64,000 bases of DNA from positions 2,945,920 through 3,009,919 of the forward strand of contig NZ_SJOM01000007.1 of assembly GCF_004762045.1 (NCBI RefSeq), in the 5' to 3' direction. Numbering within the stretch: the first letter of the stretch is position 1; each line of letters starts with the position of its first letter. Under the pieces are notes generated by a model, which worked only from the letters and a program-made list of their open reading frames with translations, searched no databases and was not told the origin of the DNA. The translations under genes and the position numbers were made by a program. Positions 12,241 to 21,328 of this stretch are shown here, piece by piece. This DNA is from Mycobacterium sp. DL99 (GTDB lineage Bacteria > Actinomycetota > Actinomycetes > Mycobacteriales > Mycobacteriaceae).

Positions 12241-12246
12241 ACGGTA
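12241..12246 (-). promoter_or_regulatory. -10 element of a predicted leaderless ggt transcript
   Basis: The minus-strand hexamer TACCGT ends six bases before the GTG of ggt. It is back-to-back with the uvrC promoter hexamer at 12272, leaving predicted start sites about 50 bp apart. Confidence 0.45.
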
Positions 12247-12271
12247 GCGGAGTTCCGTCGGATCGCGGCAG

Positions 12272-12277
12272 TAACCT
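12272..12277 (+). promoter_or_regulatory. -10 element of a predicted leaderless uvrC transcript
   Basis: TAACCT ends seven bases before the GTG of uvrC at 12285. No Shine-Dalgarno is present, so a leaderless mRNA is expected. Confidence 0.5.
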
Positions 12278-12284
12278 GGAAACC

Positions 12285-14372
12285 GTGCCCGATCCAGCGA
12301 CGTACCGGCCGGCGCCCGGATCGATACCAGTAGAGCCGGGCGTGTACCGGTTCCGGGACCCGCACGGTCGGGTCATCTATGTCGGCAAGGCCAAGAGCCT
12401 GCGCAGCCGGCTGACGTCGTACTTCGCCGATATCGCGAGCCTGGCGCCGCGCACCCGGCAGATGGTGATGACGGCGGGCAGTGTCGAGTGGACGGTGGTC
12501 ACCACCGAGGTCGAGGCACTGCAGCTGGAGTACAACTGGATCAAGGAATTCGATCCACGCTTCAACATCCGCTACCGCGACGACAAGACGTACCCGGTGT
12601 TGGCGGTCACGCTCAACGAGGAGTACCCGCGGCTGATGGTGTATCGCGGGCCGCGGCGCAAGGGCGTGCGGTATTTCGGCCCGTACTCGCATGCGTGGGC
12701 GATCCGGGAGACACTCGATCTGCTGACCCGGGTGTTTCCGGCCAGAACCTGTTCTGCGGGAGTGTTCAAGCGGCACAGGCAGATCGACCGTCCGTGTCTG
12801 CTCGGCTACATCGACAAGTGCTCGGCGCCGTGCATCGGTAGGGTCAGCGCCGAGGAACACCGGCGCATCGTGCTGGACTTCTGCGATTTCCTGTCGGGCA
12901 AGACCGACCGGCTGGCCCGCGACATGGAGCAGCAGATGATCGCGGCCGCAGAGGAGTTGGACTTCGAACGGGCGGCCCGGTTGCGCGACGATATCGCGGC
13001 ACTGAAGCGTGCGCTGGAGAAACAGGCAGTGGTCCTCGGCGACGGCACGGACGCCGACGTGGTGGCGTTCGCCGACGACGACCTCGAGGCGGCCGTTCAG
13101 GTCTTCCACGTGCGCGGGGGGCGGGTGCGGGGCCAGCGCGGCTGGATCGTCGAGAAGTCCGGTGACCCAGAGCAATCCGGGCAGGAGCACCTCGTCGAAC
13201 AGTTCCTCACCCAGTTCTACGGCGAACAGGCCGAATTGGGCGGCGCGGCCGATGAGGCGACCAACCCGGTGCCGCGGGAGGTCCTCGTGCCGGTGCTGCC
13301 GCCGAATGCCGATGAACTGGCGGCATGGTTGTCCGGGCTTCGTGGCTCGCGCGTGAGCCTGCGGGTGCCGGTGCGCGGCGACAAACGCACACTGGCCGAG
13401 ACTGTCGCGCGCAATGCACAGGAGGCGCTGGCCCAACACAAGCTCAAGCGTGCTGGCGACTTCAACGCGAGATCGGAAGCGCTACAGAGCATTCAGGATT
13501 CGCTGGGTCTGGCCGATGCGCCGTTGCGGATCGAATGTGTGGATATCAGCCATGTGCAGGGCACCGATGTGGTCGCCTCACTGGTGGTGTTCGAGGATGG
13601 GTTGCCGCGAAAGTCGGACTACCGGCACTACGCGATCCGTGAGGCTGCCGGTGACGGCCGCTCCGATGACGTCGCCTCGATCGCCGAGGTGACCCGGCGT
13701 CGTTTCCTGCGGCACGTGAGCGATGCGCAGCCCGAGGCAGGCACCGAGCAGCGTCCGCGCCGGTTCGCCTATCCGCCAAACCTGTTCGTCGTGGACGGTG
13801 GTGCCCCTCAGGTCAATGCGGCGGCCGCGGTGCTCGACGAACTCGGCGTCACCGATGTCGCGGTGATCGGGCTGGCCAAGCGGCTGGAGGAGGTGTGGGT
13901 GCCTTCCGAGCCGGATCCGGTGATCTTCCCGCGAAACAGTGAGGGGCTGTATTTGTTGCAACGCGTGCGCGACGAGGCACACCGGTTCGCGATCAGCTAT
14001 CACCGCAGCAAGCGGTCCAAGCGGATGACCGCCTCGGCGCTCGACTCGGTGCGTGGTTTGGGCGAGCAGCGCCGCAAGGCGTTGGTGACGCATTTCGGCT
14101 CGGTGGCGCGACTCAAGGAGGCCACGGTCGAGGAGATCACCGCGGTGCCGGGGATCGGTGTGACGACGGCGAAGGCCGTCCTGGCTGCGCTCGGCGGTGA
14201 GCCGCCAATCGAGCACGGCGGTGAGCCGCCAATCGAGCACAGCGGTGAGCCGCCGAGCACGCCGCCACCGGTCGAGGGCGAAGACCCGCGAAGTGAGAAC
14301 AGCGCCGGACTGGGCGATTCAGGGGCGCCCGCAACGGTTATCGAGGATGATCGACGCAGGGTGTCGGGATGA
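12285..14372 (+). CDS. uvrC: Excinuclease ABC subunit C
   Basis: UvrC makes both incisions in nucleotide-excision repair together with UvrB. The 695-residue protein has the GIY-YIG nuclease domain (about 15-100: [20 protein letters not shown]), a UVR domain that contacts UvrB (about 205-240: [16 protein letters not shown]), the RNase-H-like C-terminal nuclease ([32 protein letters not shown]) and paired helix-hairpin-helix motifs ([28 protein letters not shown]). A tail of about 60 residues follows the HhH domain and contains a short tandem GEPPIEH repeat not seen in typical UvrC. It is the first gene of the conserved uvrC-rapZ-yvcK-whiA group. Confidence 0.95.
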   Translation: MPDPATYRPAPGSIPVEPGVYRFRDPHGRVIYVGKAKSLRSRLTSYFADIASLAPRTRQMVMTAGSVEWTVVTTEVEALQLEYNWIKEFDPRFNIRYRDDKTYPVLAVTLNEEYPRLMVYRGPRRKGVRYFGPYSHAWAIRETLDLLTRVFPARTCSAGVFKRHRQIDRPCLLGYIDKCSAPCIGRVSAEEHRRIVLDFCDFLSGKTDRLARDMEQQMIAAAEELDFERAARLRDDIAALKRALEKQAVVLGDGTDADVVAFADDDLEAAVQVFHVRGGRVRGQRGWIVEKSGDPEQSGQEHLVEQFLTQFYGEQAELGGAADEATNPVPREVLVPVLPPNADELAAWLSGLRGSRVSLRVPVRGDKRTLAETVARNAQEALAQHKLKRAGDFNARSEALQSIQDSLGLADAPLRIECVDISHVQGTDVVASLVVFEDGLPRKSDYRHYAIREAAGDGRSDDVASIAEVTRRRFLRHVSDAQPEAGTEQRPRRFAYPPNLFVVDGGAPQVNAAAAVLDELGVTDVAVIGLAKRLEEVWVPSEPDPVIFPRNSEGLYLLQRVRDEAHRFAISYHRSKRSKRMTASALDSVRGLGEQRRKALVTHFGSVARLKEATVEEITAVPGIGVTTAKAVLAALGGEPPIEHGGEPPIEHSGEPPSTPPPVEGEDPRSENSAGLGDSGAPATVIEDDRRRVSG
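14193..14260 (+). repeat. 24-bp in-frame tandem repeat in the uvrC tail
   Basis: Two exact 24-bp copies (14193-14216 and 14217-14240), each containing GGTGAGCCGCCAATCGAGCA, are followed by a partial third copy that lacks AATC. The unit length is a multiple of three, so copy-number change would lengthen or shorten the Pro/Glu-rich tail of UvrC by eight residues without a frameshift. Confidence 0.85.
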
Positions 14373-14409
14373 CGGGTAACGGGGACATGAGTAGCCAGGC
14401 GGTTCGCGC

Positions 14410-15324
14410 ATGAATGAACATCTGCGCGAGGGCGGCATCGTAGGTGGTGCGGACGCGGATTCGGGAATCGACGTGGTGCTGGTCACCGGCTTGTCCGGGG
14501 CGGGGCGCGGCACCGCTGCCAAGGTGTTGGAGGACCTCGGCTGGTATGTCGCCGACAACCTGCCGCCGGAGTTGATAGCGCGCATGGTCGAGTTGGGGTT
14601 GGCCGCCGGATCACGGATCACCCAGCTTGCCGTGGTGATGGATGTGCGGTCGCGTGGCTTCACCGGCGATCTCGACTGGGTGCGCAACGAATTGGCGGCC
14701 CGCAGCATCACCCCGCGGGTGTTGTTCCTTGAGGCGTCCGACGACATCCTGGTACGCCGGTATGAGCAGAACCGGCGCAGCCACCCGCTGCAGGGCACCC
14801 AGACCCTGGCCGAGGGGATCGCTGCCGAGCGGGCGTTGCTGGCGCCGGTGCGGGCTGCGGCCGACCTGGTGATCGACACGTCTGCGCTCCCGGTGCCGGC
14901 GTTGCGTGAGAGCATCGAGCGTGCGTTCGGCGGTGAGACCGTCGCCTACACGAATGTCACTGTGGAGTCATTCGGCTACAAGTACGGCCTGCCGATGGAC
15001 GCGGACACGGTGATGGATGTCCGGTTCCTGCCGAACCCGCACTGGGTCGACGAATTGCGGCCGCACACCGGCCAGCATCCGGATGTGCGTGACTACGTGC
15101 TCGGACAACCGGGCGCCAGAGAATTTCTCGACACCTACCATCGTCTGTTGGACGTGGTGATCGCCGGATACCGCCGGGAGGGGAAGCGTTATATGACCGT
15201 CGCCATCGGGTGCACGGGTGGCAAACATCGGAGCGTGGCGATCGCGGAGGCGCTGGCGGAGCGGTTGCAGGGCGGTGACGGGCTCACCGTCCGCGTGCTG
15301 CACCGGGATCTGGGTCGCGAATGA
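14410..15324 (+). CDS. rapZ: RapZ-family nucleotide-binding protein
   Basis: The 304-residue protein has a P-loop (VLVTGLSGAGRGTAAKVLED) and the conserved C-terminal block IGCTGGKHRSVAIAEAL typical of the RapZ/YvcJ family. In E. coli RapZ is an RNase adaptor controlling glucosamine-6-phosphate synthase mRNA. In Gram-positive bacteria the homologue binds and hydrolyses nucleotides, and the RNA role is not established, so only nucleotide binding is claimed. ATG 14410 is followed by a variable 20-residue leader before the conserved DVVLVTG strand. The stop overlaps yvcK (ATGA). Confidence 0.9.
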   Translation: MNEHLREGGIVGGADADSGIDVVLVTGLSGAGRGTAAKVLEDLGWYVADNLPPELIARMVELGLAAGSRITQLAVVMDVRSRGFTGDLDWVRNELAARSITPRVLFLEASDDILVRRYEQNRRSHPLQGTQTLAEGIAAERALLAPVRAAADLVIDTSALPVPALRESIERAFGGETVAYTNVTVESFGYKYGLPMDADTVMDVRFLPNPHWVDELRPHTGQHPDVRDYVLGQPGAREFLDTYHRLLDVVIAGYRREGKRYMTVAIGCTGGKHRSVAIAEALAERLQGGDGLTVRVLHRDLGRE

Positions 15325-16379
15325 CCCCGCGCATCGTGGCCCTCGGTGGAGGGCACGGTTTGTACGCCACCTTGTCCGCGGCGCGCCGGCTCAGCCCGCA
15401 CGTGACGGCCGTGGTGACGGTTGCCGACGACGGTGGATCGTCGGGTCGGCTGCGCAGCGAACTCGATGTGGTGCCACCAGGTGATCTGCGAATGGCGTTG
15501 GCGGCCTTGGCCTCTGACAGCCCGCATGGTCGGTTGTGGGCGACGATCATCCAGCACCGGTTCGGTGGCAGCGGCGCGCTCGCCGGTCACCCGATCGGCA
15601 ATCTGATCTTGGCCGGCCTCAGCGAGGTGCTCGCCGATCCGGTCGCTGCCCTCGACGAGCTCGGGCGCATCCTCGGTGTGAAGGGCCGGGTGCTGCCGAT
15701 GTGCCCGATCGCTCTGCAGATCGAGGCCGATGTCGCGGGCCTGGAGACCGATCCGCGGATGAGCCGGGTGATCCGCGGTCAGGTGGCGATCGCCACCACG
15801 GTGGGCAAGGTGCGCCGGGTGCGGTTGCTGCCCGGAGATCCGCCGGCCACCCGACAGGCTGTCGAGGCCATCATGAGCGCCGATCTCGTGGTGCTCGGGC
15901 CGGGGTCGTGGTTCACCAGTGTGATCCCGCACGTGTTGGTGCCGCAGTTGGCGGCGGCATTGCGGGCGACGACGGCGCGGCGTGCGCTCGTCTTGAATCT
16001 GGCGGCGGAGCCGGGTGAAACGGCGGGGTTCTCGGCGGAGCGTCACATCCACGTTCTGGCCCAGCATGCTCCGGACTTCAGCGTGCATGACATCATCGTC
16101 GATGCCAGCCGGGTGCCGAGCGACCGTGAACGGGAGCAACTCAGCCGCACTGCCAACATCCTCAACGCTCGAGTTGAGTTTGCTGACGTGTCTCGACCTG
16201 GTACACCTTTACATGACCCGGCGAAGTTGGCCGCGGTGCTGGAGGGTGTCCGATTGCGCTCGATGGCGCCCGGGGCCGTGCAGGAGGCCACCGTTCCCAC
16301 GCCCGCTGCGAGGTCGGTCGACGTGGCGCACCAGGAACCGGCGCCGAACACACCGAGAGGGGACGATCCGTGGCGATGA
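15321..16379 (+). CDS. yvcK: YvcK/CuvA-family UDP-sugar-binding protein
   Basis: The 352-residue protein begins [17 protein letters not shown], the conserved glycine-rich loop of the YvcK (formerly CofD-like) family, and continues with [27 protein letters not shown] and GHPIGNLIL. In Bacillus YvcK binds UDP-GlcNAc and is needed for growth on gluconeogenic carbon. In M. tuberculosis the homologue CuvA affects cell-wall homeostasis on certain carbon sources. It acts in the cytoplasm. The start overlaps rapZ by four bases, and the stop runs 10 bases into whiA. Confidence 0.91.
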   Translation: MTPRIVALGGGHGLYATLSAARRLSPHVTAVVTVADDGGSSGRLRSELDVVPPGDLRMALAALASDSPHGRLWATIIQHRFGGSGALAGHPIGNLILAGLSEVLADPVAALDELGRILGVKGRVLPMCPIALQIEADVAGLETDPRMSRVIRGQVAIATTVGKVRRVRLLPGDPPATRQAVEAIMSADLVVLGPGSWFTSVIPHVLVPQLAAALRATTARRALVLNLAAEPGETAGFSAERHIHVLAQHAPDFSVHDIIVDASRVPSDREREQLSRTANILNARVEFADVSRPGTPLHDPAKLAAVLEGVRLRSMAPGAVQEATVPTPAARSVDVAHQEPAPNTPRGDDPWR

Positions 16380-17353
16380 CAGCCGAGGTGAAAGACGAGC
16401 TGAGCCGTCTCGTAGTCAACTCGGTGAGCGCTCGCCGCGCGGAGGTGGCGTCGTTGTTGCGTTTCGCCGGCGGCCTGCACATCGTGGCCGGCCGCGTAGT
16501 GGTGGAGGCCGAGGTGGATCTCGGGATCATCGCGCGCCGCCTGCGCAAGGACATCTACGACCTGTACGGGTACAACGCCGTGGTGCACGTGCTCTCGGCC
16601 AGCGGAATCCGGAAGAACACCCGCTATGTGGTGCGGGTGGCCGCCGACGGGGAAGCGCTGGCCCGGCAGACGGGCCTGCTCGATCTTCGTGGACGCCCCG
16701 TACGTGGCCTGCCGGCACAGGTGGTCGGCGGCAGCGTCGGGGACGCCGAGGCCGCGTGGCGTGGTGCGTTCCTCGCCCACGGCTCGTTGACCGAGCCGGG
16801 ACGGTCGTCGGCGCTGGAGGTCAGCTGCCCCGGTCCGGAGGCGGCACTGGCCCTGGTCGGTGCGGCCAGGCGGCTCGGAGTCAGTGCCAAGGCCCGCGAG
16901 GTACGCGGTGCCGACCGGGTCGTGGTGCGCGACGGCGAGGCGATCGGTGCCTTGTTGACCCGAATGGGAGCCCAGGACACCAGGCTGACGTGGGAGGAAC
17001 GGCGGATGCGCCGCGAGGTCCGCGCCACCGCCAATCGTCTGGCCAATTTCGACGATGCCAACCTGCGCCGGTCGGCGCGTGCCGCGGTGGCTGCGGCTGC
17101 CCGGGTGGAACGTGCGTTGGACATCCTGGGTGACGGGGTGCCCGATCACCTGGCGGCGGCGGGCAAGCTGCGGGTCGAACACCGTCAGGCGTCGCTGGAG
17201 GAGTTGGGCCGGCTCGCCGATCCGCCGATGACGAAAGATGCTGTGGCCGGCCGTATCCGGCGCCTGCTGTCGATGGCGGACCGCAAGGCCAAGCAGGAAG
17301 GGGTTCCCGACACCGAGTCGGCGGTTACCCCGGACCTGCTCGACGACGCCTGA
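16370..17353 (+). CDS. whiA: WhiA DNA-binding protein
   Basis: The 327-residue protein has the WhiA layout: an N-terminal LAGLIDADG-homing-endonuclease-like fold ([43 protein letters not shown]) lacking nuclease residues, and a C-terminal helix-turn-helix ([19 protein letters not shown]). WhiA is a sporulation and division regulator in Streptomyces. In non-sporulating actinomycetes its role is less clear. Two starts compete. GTG 16370 has an AGGGGA ribosome site six bases upstream. ATG 16376 would give the classic ATGA overlap with yvcK but sits 12 bases from that site. The GTG is used here, and the difference is two residues. Confidence 0.92.
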   Translation: MAMTAEVKDELSRLVVNSVSARRAEVASLLRFAGGLHIVAGRVVVEAEVDLGIIARRLRKDIYDLYGYNAVVHVLSASGIRKNTRYVVRVAADGEALARQTGLLDLRGRPVRGLPAQVVGGSVGDAEAAWRGAFLAHGSLTEPGRSSALEVSCPGPEAALALVGAARRLGVSAKAREVRGADRVVVRDGEAIGALLTRMGAQDTRLTWEERRMRREVRATANRLANFDDANLRRSARAAVAAAARVERALDILGDGVPDHLAAAGKLRVEHRQASLEELGRLADPPMTKDAVAGRIRRLLSMADRKAKQEGVPDTESAVTPDLLDDA

Positions 17354-17749
17354 TCCGAGCGAAATCGCAAACGCTCCAAGTCATCACACTGGCAGCGGGG
17401 CCCATCCGCCGCGGAATGCGGTGGTCGGGGACCCCGAGGTCAATGGGATGTCAAATGCCACAAAAGGTCTCGTGGCGTAAACGCTCCGTCGAATGGCCAT
17501 CGAGTTCGATTGGTGGATGAACGGGTCGAGGAACGTGCACCAGATGCACGGGCCGACCAGGATTGGCGCCAGCCCGGGAGACTCACTCGGCGTGGCGATT
17601 CCGGGCAGACCGGCCGTAGCGAGTGCACGGATCGTGCCGACATGGCCGAGACCCTTCCTGTCCTCATCGCCACCAGCGTGCGGGCGACGATCACTGCCGC
17701 GACGACTGCCATGCCGGCGTGGCCGCCCATTCGCCGGCTGGTGAGACCG
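17354..17749. other. Intergenic region without a convincing gene
   Basis: This is the longest stretch without an assigned gene. Open frames on both strands give Ser/Arg/Pro-rich translations without recognisable domains, ribosome sites or conserved-looking text, so none is called. It may contain decayed coding sequence. The right end merges into the tetR operator region. Confidence 0.5.
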
Positions 17750-17787
17750 GTCACAGTATTCAAATAGTGACTGTTATTCGAATAGCA
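17750..17787. promoter_or_regulatory. Tandem palindromes, candidate TetR operators
   Basis: Two adjacent inverted repeats lie just upstream of the tetR -10 hexamer. The first, 17750-17771, is bounded by GTCAC and GTGAC and contains TATT/AATA. The second, 17772-17787, is centred on the perfect palindrome TATTCGAATA (17775-17784). The region is AT-rich against a GC-rich background. The position suggests autoregulation of the following TetR gene. Confidence 0.55.
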
Positions 17788-17789
17788 CA

Positions 17790-17795
17790 TACTAT
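17790..17795 (+). promoter_or_regulatory. -10 element of a predicted leaderless tetR transcript
   Basis: TACTAT ends seven bases before the ATG at 17803 and directly follows the palindromic operator candidates. This would let the regulator block its own promoter. Confidence 0.55.
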
Positions 17796-17802
17796 CTGAA
17801 AT

Positions 17803-18471
17803 ATGGTCGATGACCGAAGCGGCACGGACCTAGCGCCGGTACGGCTGACCAGAGCCGAGAATCAGGCACGGACCCGCGCCGCGCTTCTGGATGCCGCCGC
17901 TCGGACCTGCGCCCAGAAGGGTTATGCCGCGGCATCGGTGGACGAGATCGCCCGTACGGCCGGGTATTCAATCGGTGCGGTCTACTCGAACTTCTCCAGC
18001 AAGGAGCAGTTGTTCTCCGAGCTGATGACCGAACGCGCCTCCGGCCGGATCGACCAGGTGGTGCAGTCCATTTCCGAGGACACAGAAGTCGGACCGCTGA
18101 CCGCCCTGGGTCGGGTCCTCGTTGACATCGCCGACAACGACATCGAGTTCGAGGCCATCCAGGCTGAATTCTGGTTGCACGCCGTGCGCAATCCCGAGGC
18201 CATGCAGATCCTGCAGGATCGGTCGTCGCGCACGTTGGCCTCGCTGCGCGAGATCCTCGCCGATGCGTTGGAGCGCAACAACATCGACGACAGCGTCTCC
18301 GTGGAGGGCTTCGCGGTGGTGGTTCTCGCGCTCTTCCAGGGATTGATCCGGCAACGGCGCATCGACCCCGACCGGGTGCCCGACGAACTTTTCGGGCAGG
18401 CGCTGGCCTGGCAACTGGCAGGCATGCCGAAGGCGTCGGGCCGCAAGTCGGCGTCGGCTGAGAACCGGTAG
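17803..18471 (+). CDS. TetR/AcrR-family transcriptional regulator
   Basis: The 222-residue protein has an N-terminal TetR helix-turn-helix (about residues 25-70: RAALLDAAARTCAQKGY, SVDEIARTAGYSIGAVYSNF) and a variable ligand-binding C-terminal domain with LRQ-type helices. The leading 15 residues are probably disordered. It lies 16 bp upstream of the hydroxylase gene in the same direction, so the two probably form one transcript controlled by the palindromes upstream. The ligand is unknown. A lipid or sterol-like compound is a reasonable guess from the neighbour. Confidence 0.85.
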   Translation: MVDDRSGTDLAPVRLTRAENQARTRAALLDAAARTCAQKGYAAASVDEIARTAGYSIGAVYSNFSSKEQLFSELMTERASGRIDQVVQSISEDTEVGPLTALGRVLVDIADNDIEFEAIQAEFWLHAVRNPEAMQILQDRSSRTLASLREILADALERNNIDDSVSVEGFAVVVLALFQGLIRQRRIDPDRVPDELFGQALAWQLAGMPKASGRKSASAENR

Positions 18472-18487
18472 AAGGGAAGTAACCGCC

Positions 18488-19423
18488 GTGGACCCGCTGC
18501 GGATCGGGCTGTACGCCATGCCCGCCTACTTCGTCCTGATGGCGATCGAGTTCCTCAGCTATCGCTTCGACAAAGACAAAGACAAAGACAAAGACGACAG
18601 CGGCTCAGCGCGGCCGCGGGCCGGGATCTCGTGGCGAGACAGCGCCACGAACCTCTCGATCTACGCACTGGGCTTCGTCCTGCGGCCGTTGGACAGATTC
18701 ATCGCGGTTCCGATGGTCGCTATCGCCGCATCGCTGACGCCGCTGCACCTCTCGGCATCGCACTGGTGGGTCTGGGTGCTGGCCATCGTGCTGGCCGACC
18801 TGGCCTACTACCTGCAGCACCGGATGTCGCACCGGATCAGGATGTTCTGGGCCGCGCACAACGTGCACCACTCGAGCCAGTACTTCAACCTGTCCACCGC
18901 CATGCGATTGTCCTGGCTGATTCCCGGCTCGTTTCTGAACACCATCGGGTACGTCGGATTGGCGCTGATCGGCATCCCGGCATGGTTGGTCTTCCTGTCG
19001 CAGGCGATCGTGCTGCTCTACCAGTTCCCGATCCACACCGAGCGCATCGATCGGCTTCCCCGCGCGATCGAGTACGTGTTCAACACGCCGTCGCACCACC
19101 GCGTGCACCACGGAGCCAACAATCCCTATCTCGACAAGAACTACGCCGGCATCTTCATTCTCTGGGACCGGATGCTCGGCACCTTCGCCGCCGAGGGGGA
19201 ACCCGTCCGCTACGGCCTGACCAAGAACATCGACACCTACAACCCGATCAAGGTGAACTACCACGAGTTCGCCGCCATGCTCACCGACGTCTGGCGGGCA
19301 CAGACCTGGCGCGGCCGGTTCGGCTACCTGTTCGGGCCGCCCGGCTGGAGCGAAAACGCCGATACCGCAGCGACTGTCGAACGTGAGGTGCAGAAGCTGT
19401 CGGTTCCGAGCACGGTGAGCTAG
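18488..19423 (+). CDS. Sterol desaturase / fatty acid hydroxylase family membrane protein
   Basis: The 311-residue integral membrane protein has the di-iron histidine clusters of the fatty acid hydroxylase superfamily: HRMSH, HNVHHSS and HHRVHHG, plus a more upstream hydrophobic core with several transmembrane helices. Members hydroxylate or desaturate lipids, sterols or carotenoids. The substrate cannot be read from the sequence. GTG 18488 follows an AAGGGAAG ribosome site about nine bases away. After the first transmembrane segment there is an unusual FDKDKDKDKDD stretch encoded by a hexanucleotide repeat. The protein is likely under control of the adjacent TetR regulator. Confidence 0.85.
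   Translation: MDPLRIGLYAMPAYFVLMAIEFLSYRFDKDKDKDKDDSGSARPRAGISWRDSATNLSIYALGFVLRPLDRFIAVPMVAIAASLTPLHLSASHWWVWVLAIVLADLAYYLQHRMSHRIRMFWAAHNVHHSSQYFNLSTAMRLSWLIPGSFLNTIGYVGLALIGIPAWLVFLSQAIVLLYQFPIHTERIDRLPRAIEYVFNTPSHHRVHHGANNPYLDKNYAGIFILWDRMLGTFAAEGEPVRYGLTKNIDTYNPIKVNYHEFAAMLTDVWRAQTWRGRFGYLFGPPGWSENADTAATVEREVQKLSVPSTVS
18569..18595 (+). repeat. (GACAAA)4 microsatellite encoding Asp-Lys repeats
   Basis: Four perfect copies of GACAAA followed by GAC encode DKDKDKDKD inside the hydroxylase, between TM1 and the next conserved block. Slippage would change the charged loop by two residues per unit without a frameshift. Confidence 0.9.
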
Positions 19424-19504
19424 GCGCGCCGTCGTGCGTCGTCGCCGCCACTTGCCGGACCGTCGGTCTTGAGGCACCCCGACGTCATCCTCACGTTGTA
19501 GTGT

Positions 19505-21328
19505 GTGGCGACAAACTTCGACGTCAACCCCCCGATTGAGGCAGCAGTCGCGATGAGACTGATTCTTGAGCTGATCCGCCCCTACCGGTTGCTGGTCGCC
19601 GGAATCTTCGCGGTCCTGCTGGTGCAGATCGCCACGGGCCTGGCCGCGCCCTGGCCGTTGAAGGTGGTGCTGGACAGCGTCGTCGGCCACCACCCGCTGC
19701 CGGGATGGTTGCACGGTCTGCTGCAGCCACTGCTCGGTGGCGAAGGCAAGATGCATATCGCCGGCCTGGCCGCGATCATGGTGTTCGTCATCGCGGTGGT
19801 GGCAGCCATCGCGTCCTACGTGGCCAACTACCTGACCGAAACGGTCGGTCAGCGCATCGGGAACGATCTGCGCACCCGCGCCTACCATCACCTTCAGCAG
19901 TTGTCGCTGAACTATTTCGACACCCACCGGGTCGGGCCGATCCTGAGCACGCTCACCGATGACGTCGACACCATTCAGGGGTTCGCGTCGGCCTCCACGC
20001 TGGGTATCGCGACCGACCTGCTGACCATCGTCGGCATGTTGGCCATGATGCTGTGGCTGCAATGGGATTTCACGCTCATCGCGCTGGCGGTGGCGCCGCT
20101 GCTGCTGTTGTTCGTCTCGCGTATCCGTAAGGCGGTCAAGGCAGCGACACACGAAGTGCGCAAGCGGGAATCGGACATCGTCGCGGTCGCCGAGGAAGGT
20201 CTGCAGTCGATCCGTGTGGTCAAGGCGTTCGACCGCGAGGAGATGCAGGAGCGCCAACTGGAGGTGGCCGGTCAGCAGGCCGTGGATGCCGCGCTCAACG
20301 CCAGGCGGGTGAAGTCGGTGGTGTCACCGATCGTCACCGTCGTGGTGGCCGCCTGCACCGCGGTGGTGCTGTGGCGCGGTTCGGCGCTCATCCTCGCCGG
20401 TGCGATGACGGCGGGCACGCTGACCGTGTTCATCTCGTACCTCGCGTCGTTCTTCAAACCCGTGCAGGATCTGGCCAAGCTCACCAACACCATCGCCATG
20501 GCCTCGGTCGGGGTGGACCGGGTCAACGCGCTGCTGACCGCCGAGACGTCAGTTCAGGAGAAGCCCGAGGCCGTCGAACCGGAGAAGATCAAGGGTGCGA
20601 TCAGCTTCGAGCGGGTGGCGTTCAGTTACGACAGTGAGACTCCCGTGCTGCGGGATGTCACCTTCGAGGTGAAGCCGGGCCAGCTGGTGGGTGTCGTCGG
20701 GCACACCGGAAGCGGAAAATCCAGTCTGGTCAGCCTGATTCCCCGGTTCTACGACCCGAATCAGGGCGCCGTCCGCATCGACGGCGTTGACCTGCGCGAC
20801 TACAAACTTCACGAACTCCGCCGCCAGATCGCCTATGTCCTGCAGGACACGGTCCTGTTCCGGGGCACCATCCGCGACAACATCGCCTTCGGACGGCCCG
20901 ACGCCGATCACGACGAGATCATCGAGATGGCCAAACTGGCCAACGCCCACGAGTTCATCTCCGCGATGCCACAGGGCTATGACAGCCCGGTGGGGGAGCG
21001 TGGGCTGACGCTCTCCGGCGGTCAGCGTCAGCGCATCGGTATCGCCCGCGCCCTCATCCGGGACAGCCCGATCCTCATCCTCGACGAACCGACCGCCGCT
21101 TTGGACGCGGAGTCCGAGCATCTGGTGATGTCAGCGCTGCAGCGACTGATGAACGGACGCACGGTGATCACAATCGCCCACCGCCTCAGCACGATTCGCG
21201 ATGCGGACAAGATCGTCGTGCTCGAGGAGGGCCGTGTGGTCGAAGAGGGATCACACACCGAACTCCTGACCGCAGGCGGCAGATATGCCGAGTTGCACCG
21301 CATCCAATTTGAGGACGAGACAACGTGA
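19505..21328 (+). CDS. ABC exporter half-transporter (fused membrane and ATPase domains)
   Basis: The 607-residue protein has six transmembrane helices (about 20-320) followed by one nucleotide-binding domain. The Walker A motif is GHTGSGKSSL, the Q-loop region is VLQDTVLFRGTIRDNIAFG, the signature is LSGGQRQRIGIARAL, Walker B is ILILDEPTAALD and the H-loop is TIAHRLST. This is the MsbA/type IV exporter arrangement, functioning as a homodimer. The substrate is unknown. The GTG at 19505 has no clear ribosome site, and ATG 19553 is an alternative that removes 16 residues. The stop overlaps the phospholipase-D-like gene (GTGA), so the two are translationally coupled. Confidence 0.88.
   Translation: MATNFDVNPPIEAAVAMRLILELIRPYRLLVAGIFAVLLVQIATGLAAPWPLKVVLDSVVGHHPLPGWLHGLLQPLLGGEGKMHIAGLAAIMVFVIAVVAAIASYVANYLTETVGQRIGNDLRTRAYHHLQQLSLNYFDTHRVGPILSTLTDDVDTIQGFASASTLGIATDLLTIVGMLAMMLWLQWDFTLIALAVAPLLLLFVSRIRKAVKAATHEVRKRESDIVAVAEEGLQSIRVVKAFDREEMQERQLEVAGQQAVDAALNARRVKSVVSPIVTVVVAACTAVVLWRGSALILAGAMTAGTLTVFISYLASFFKPVQDLAKLTNTIAMASVGVDRVNALLTAETSVQEKPEAVEPEKIKGAISFERVAFSYDSETPVLRDVTFEVKPGQLVGVVGHTGSGKSSLVSLIPRFYDPNQGAVRIDGVDLRDYKLHELRRQIAYVLQDTVLFRGTIRDNIAFGRPDADHDEIIEMAKLANAHEFISAMPQGYDSPVGERGLTLSGGQRQRIGIARALIRDSPILILDEPTAALDAESEHLVMSALQRLMNGRTVITIAHRLSTIRDADKIVVLEEGRVVEEGSHTELLTAGGRYAELHRIQFEDETT

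Noticed and set aside
17440..17790. Minus-strand frame of 116 codons divergent from tetR
   Set aside because: The translation is Ser/Arg-rich without domain text, and no ribosome site is seen. Its location opposite a TetR gene is tempting but not sufficient.
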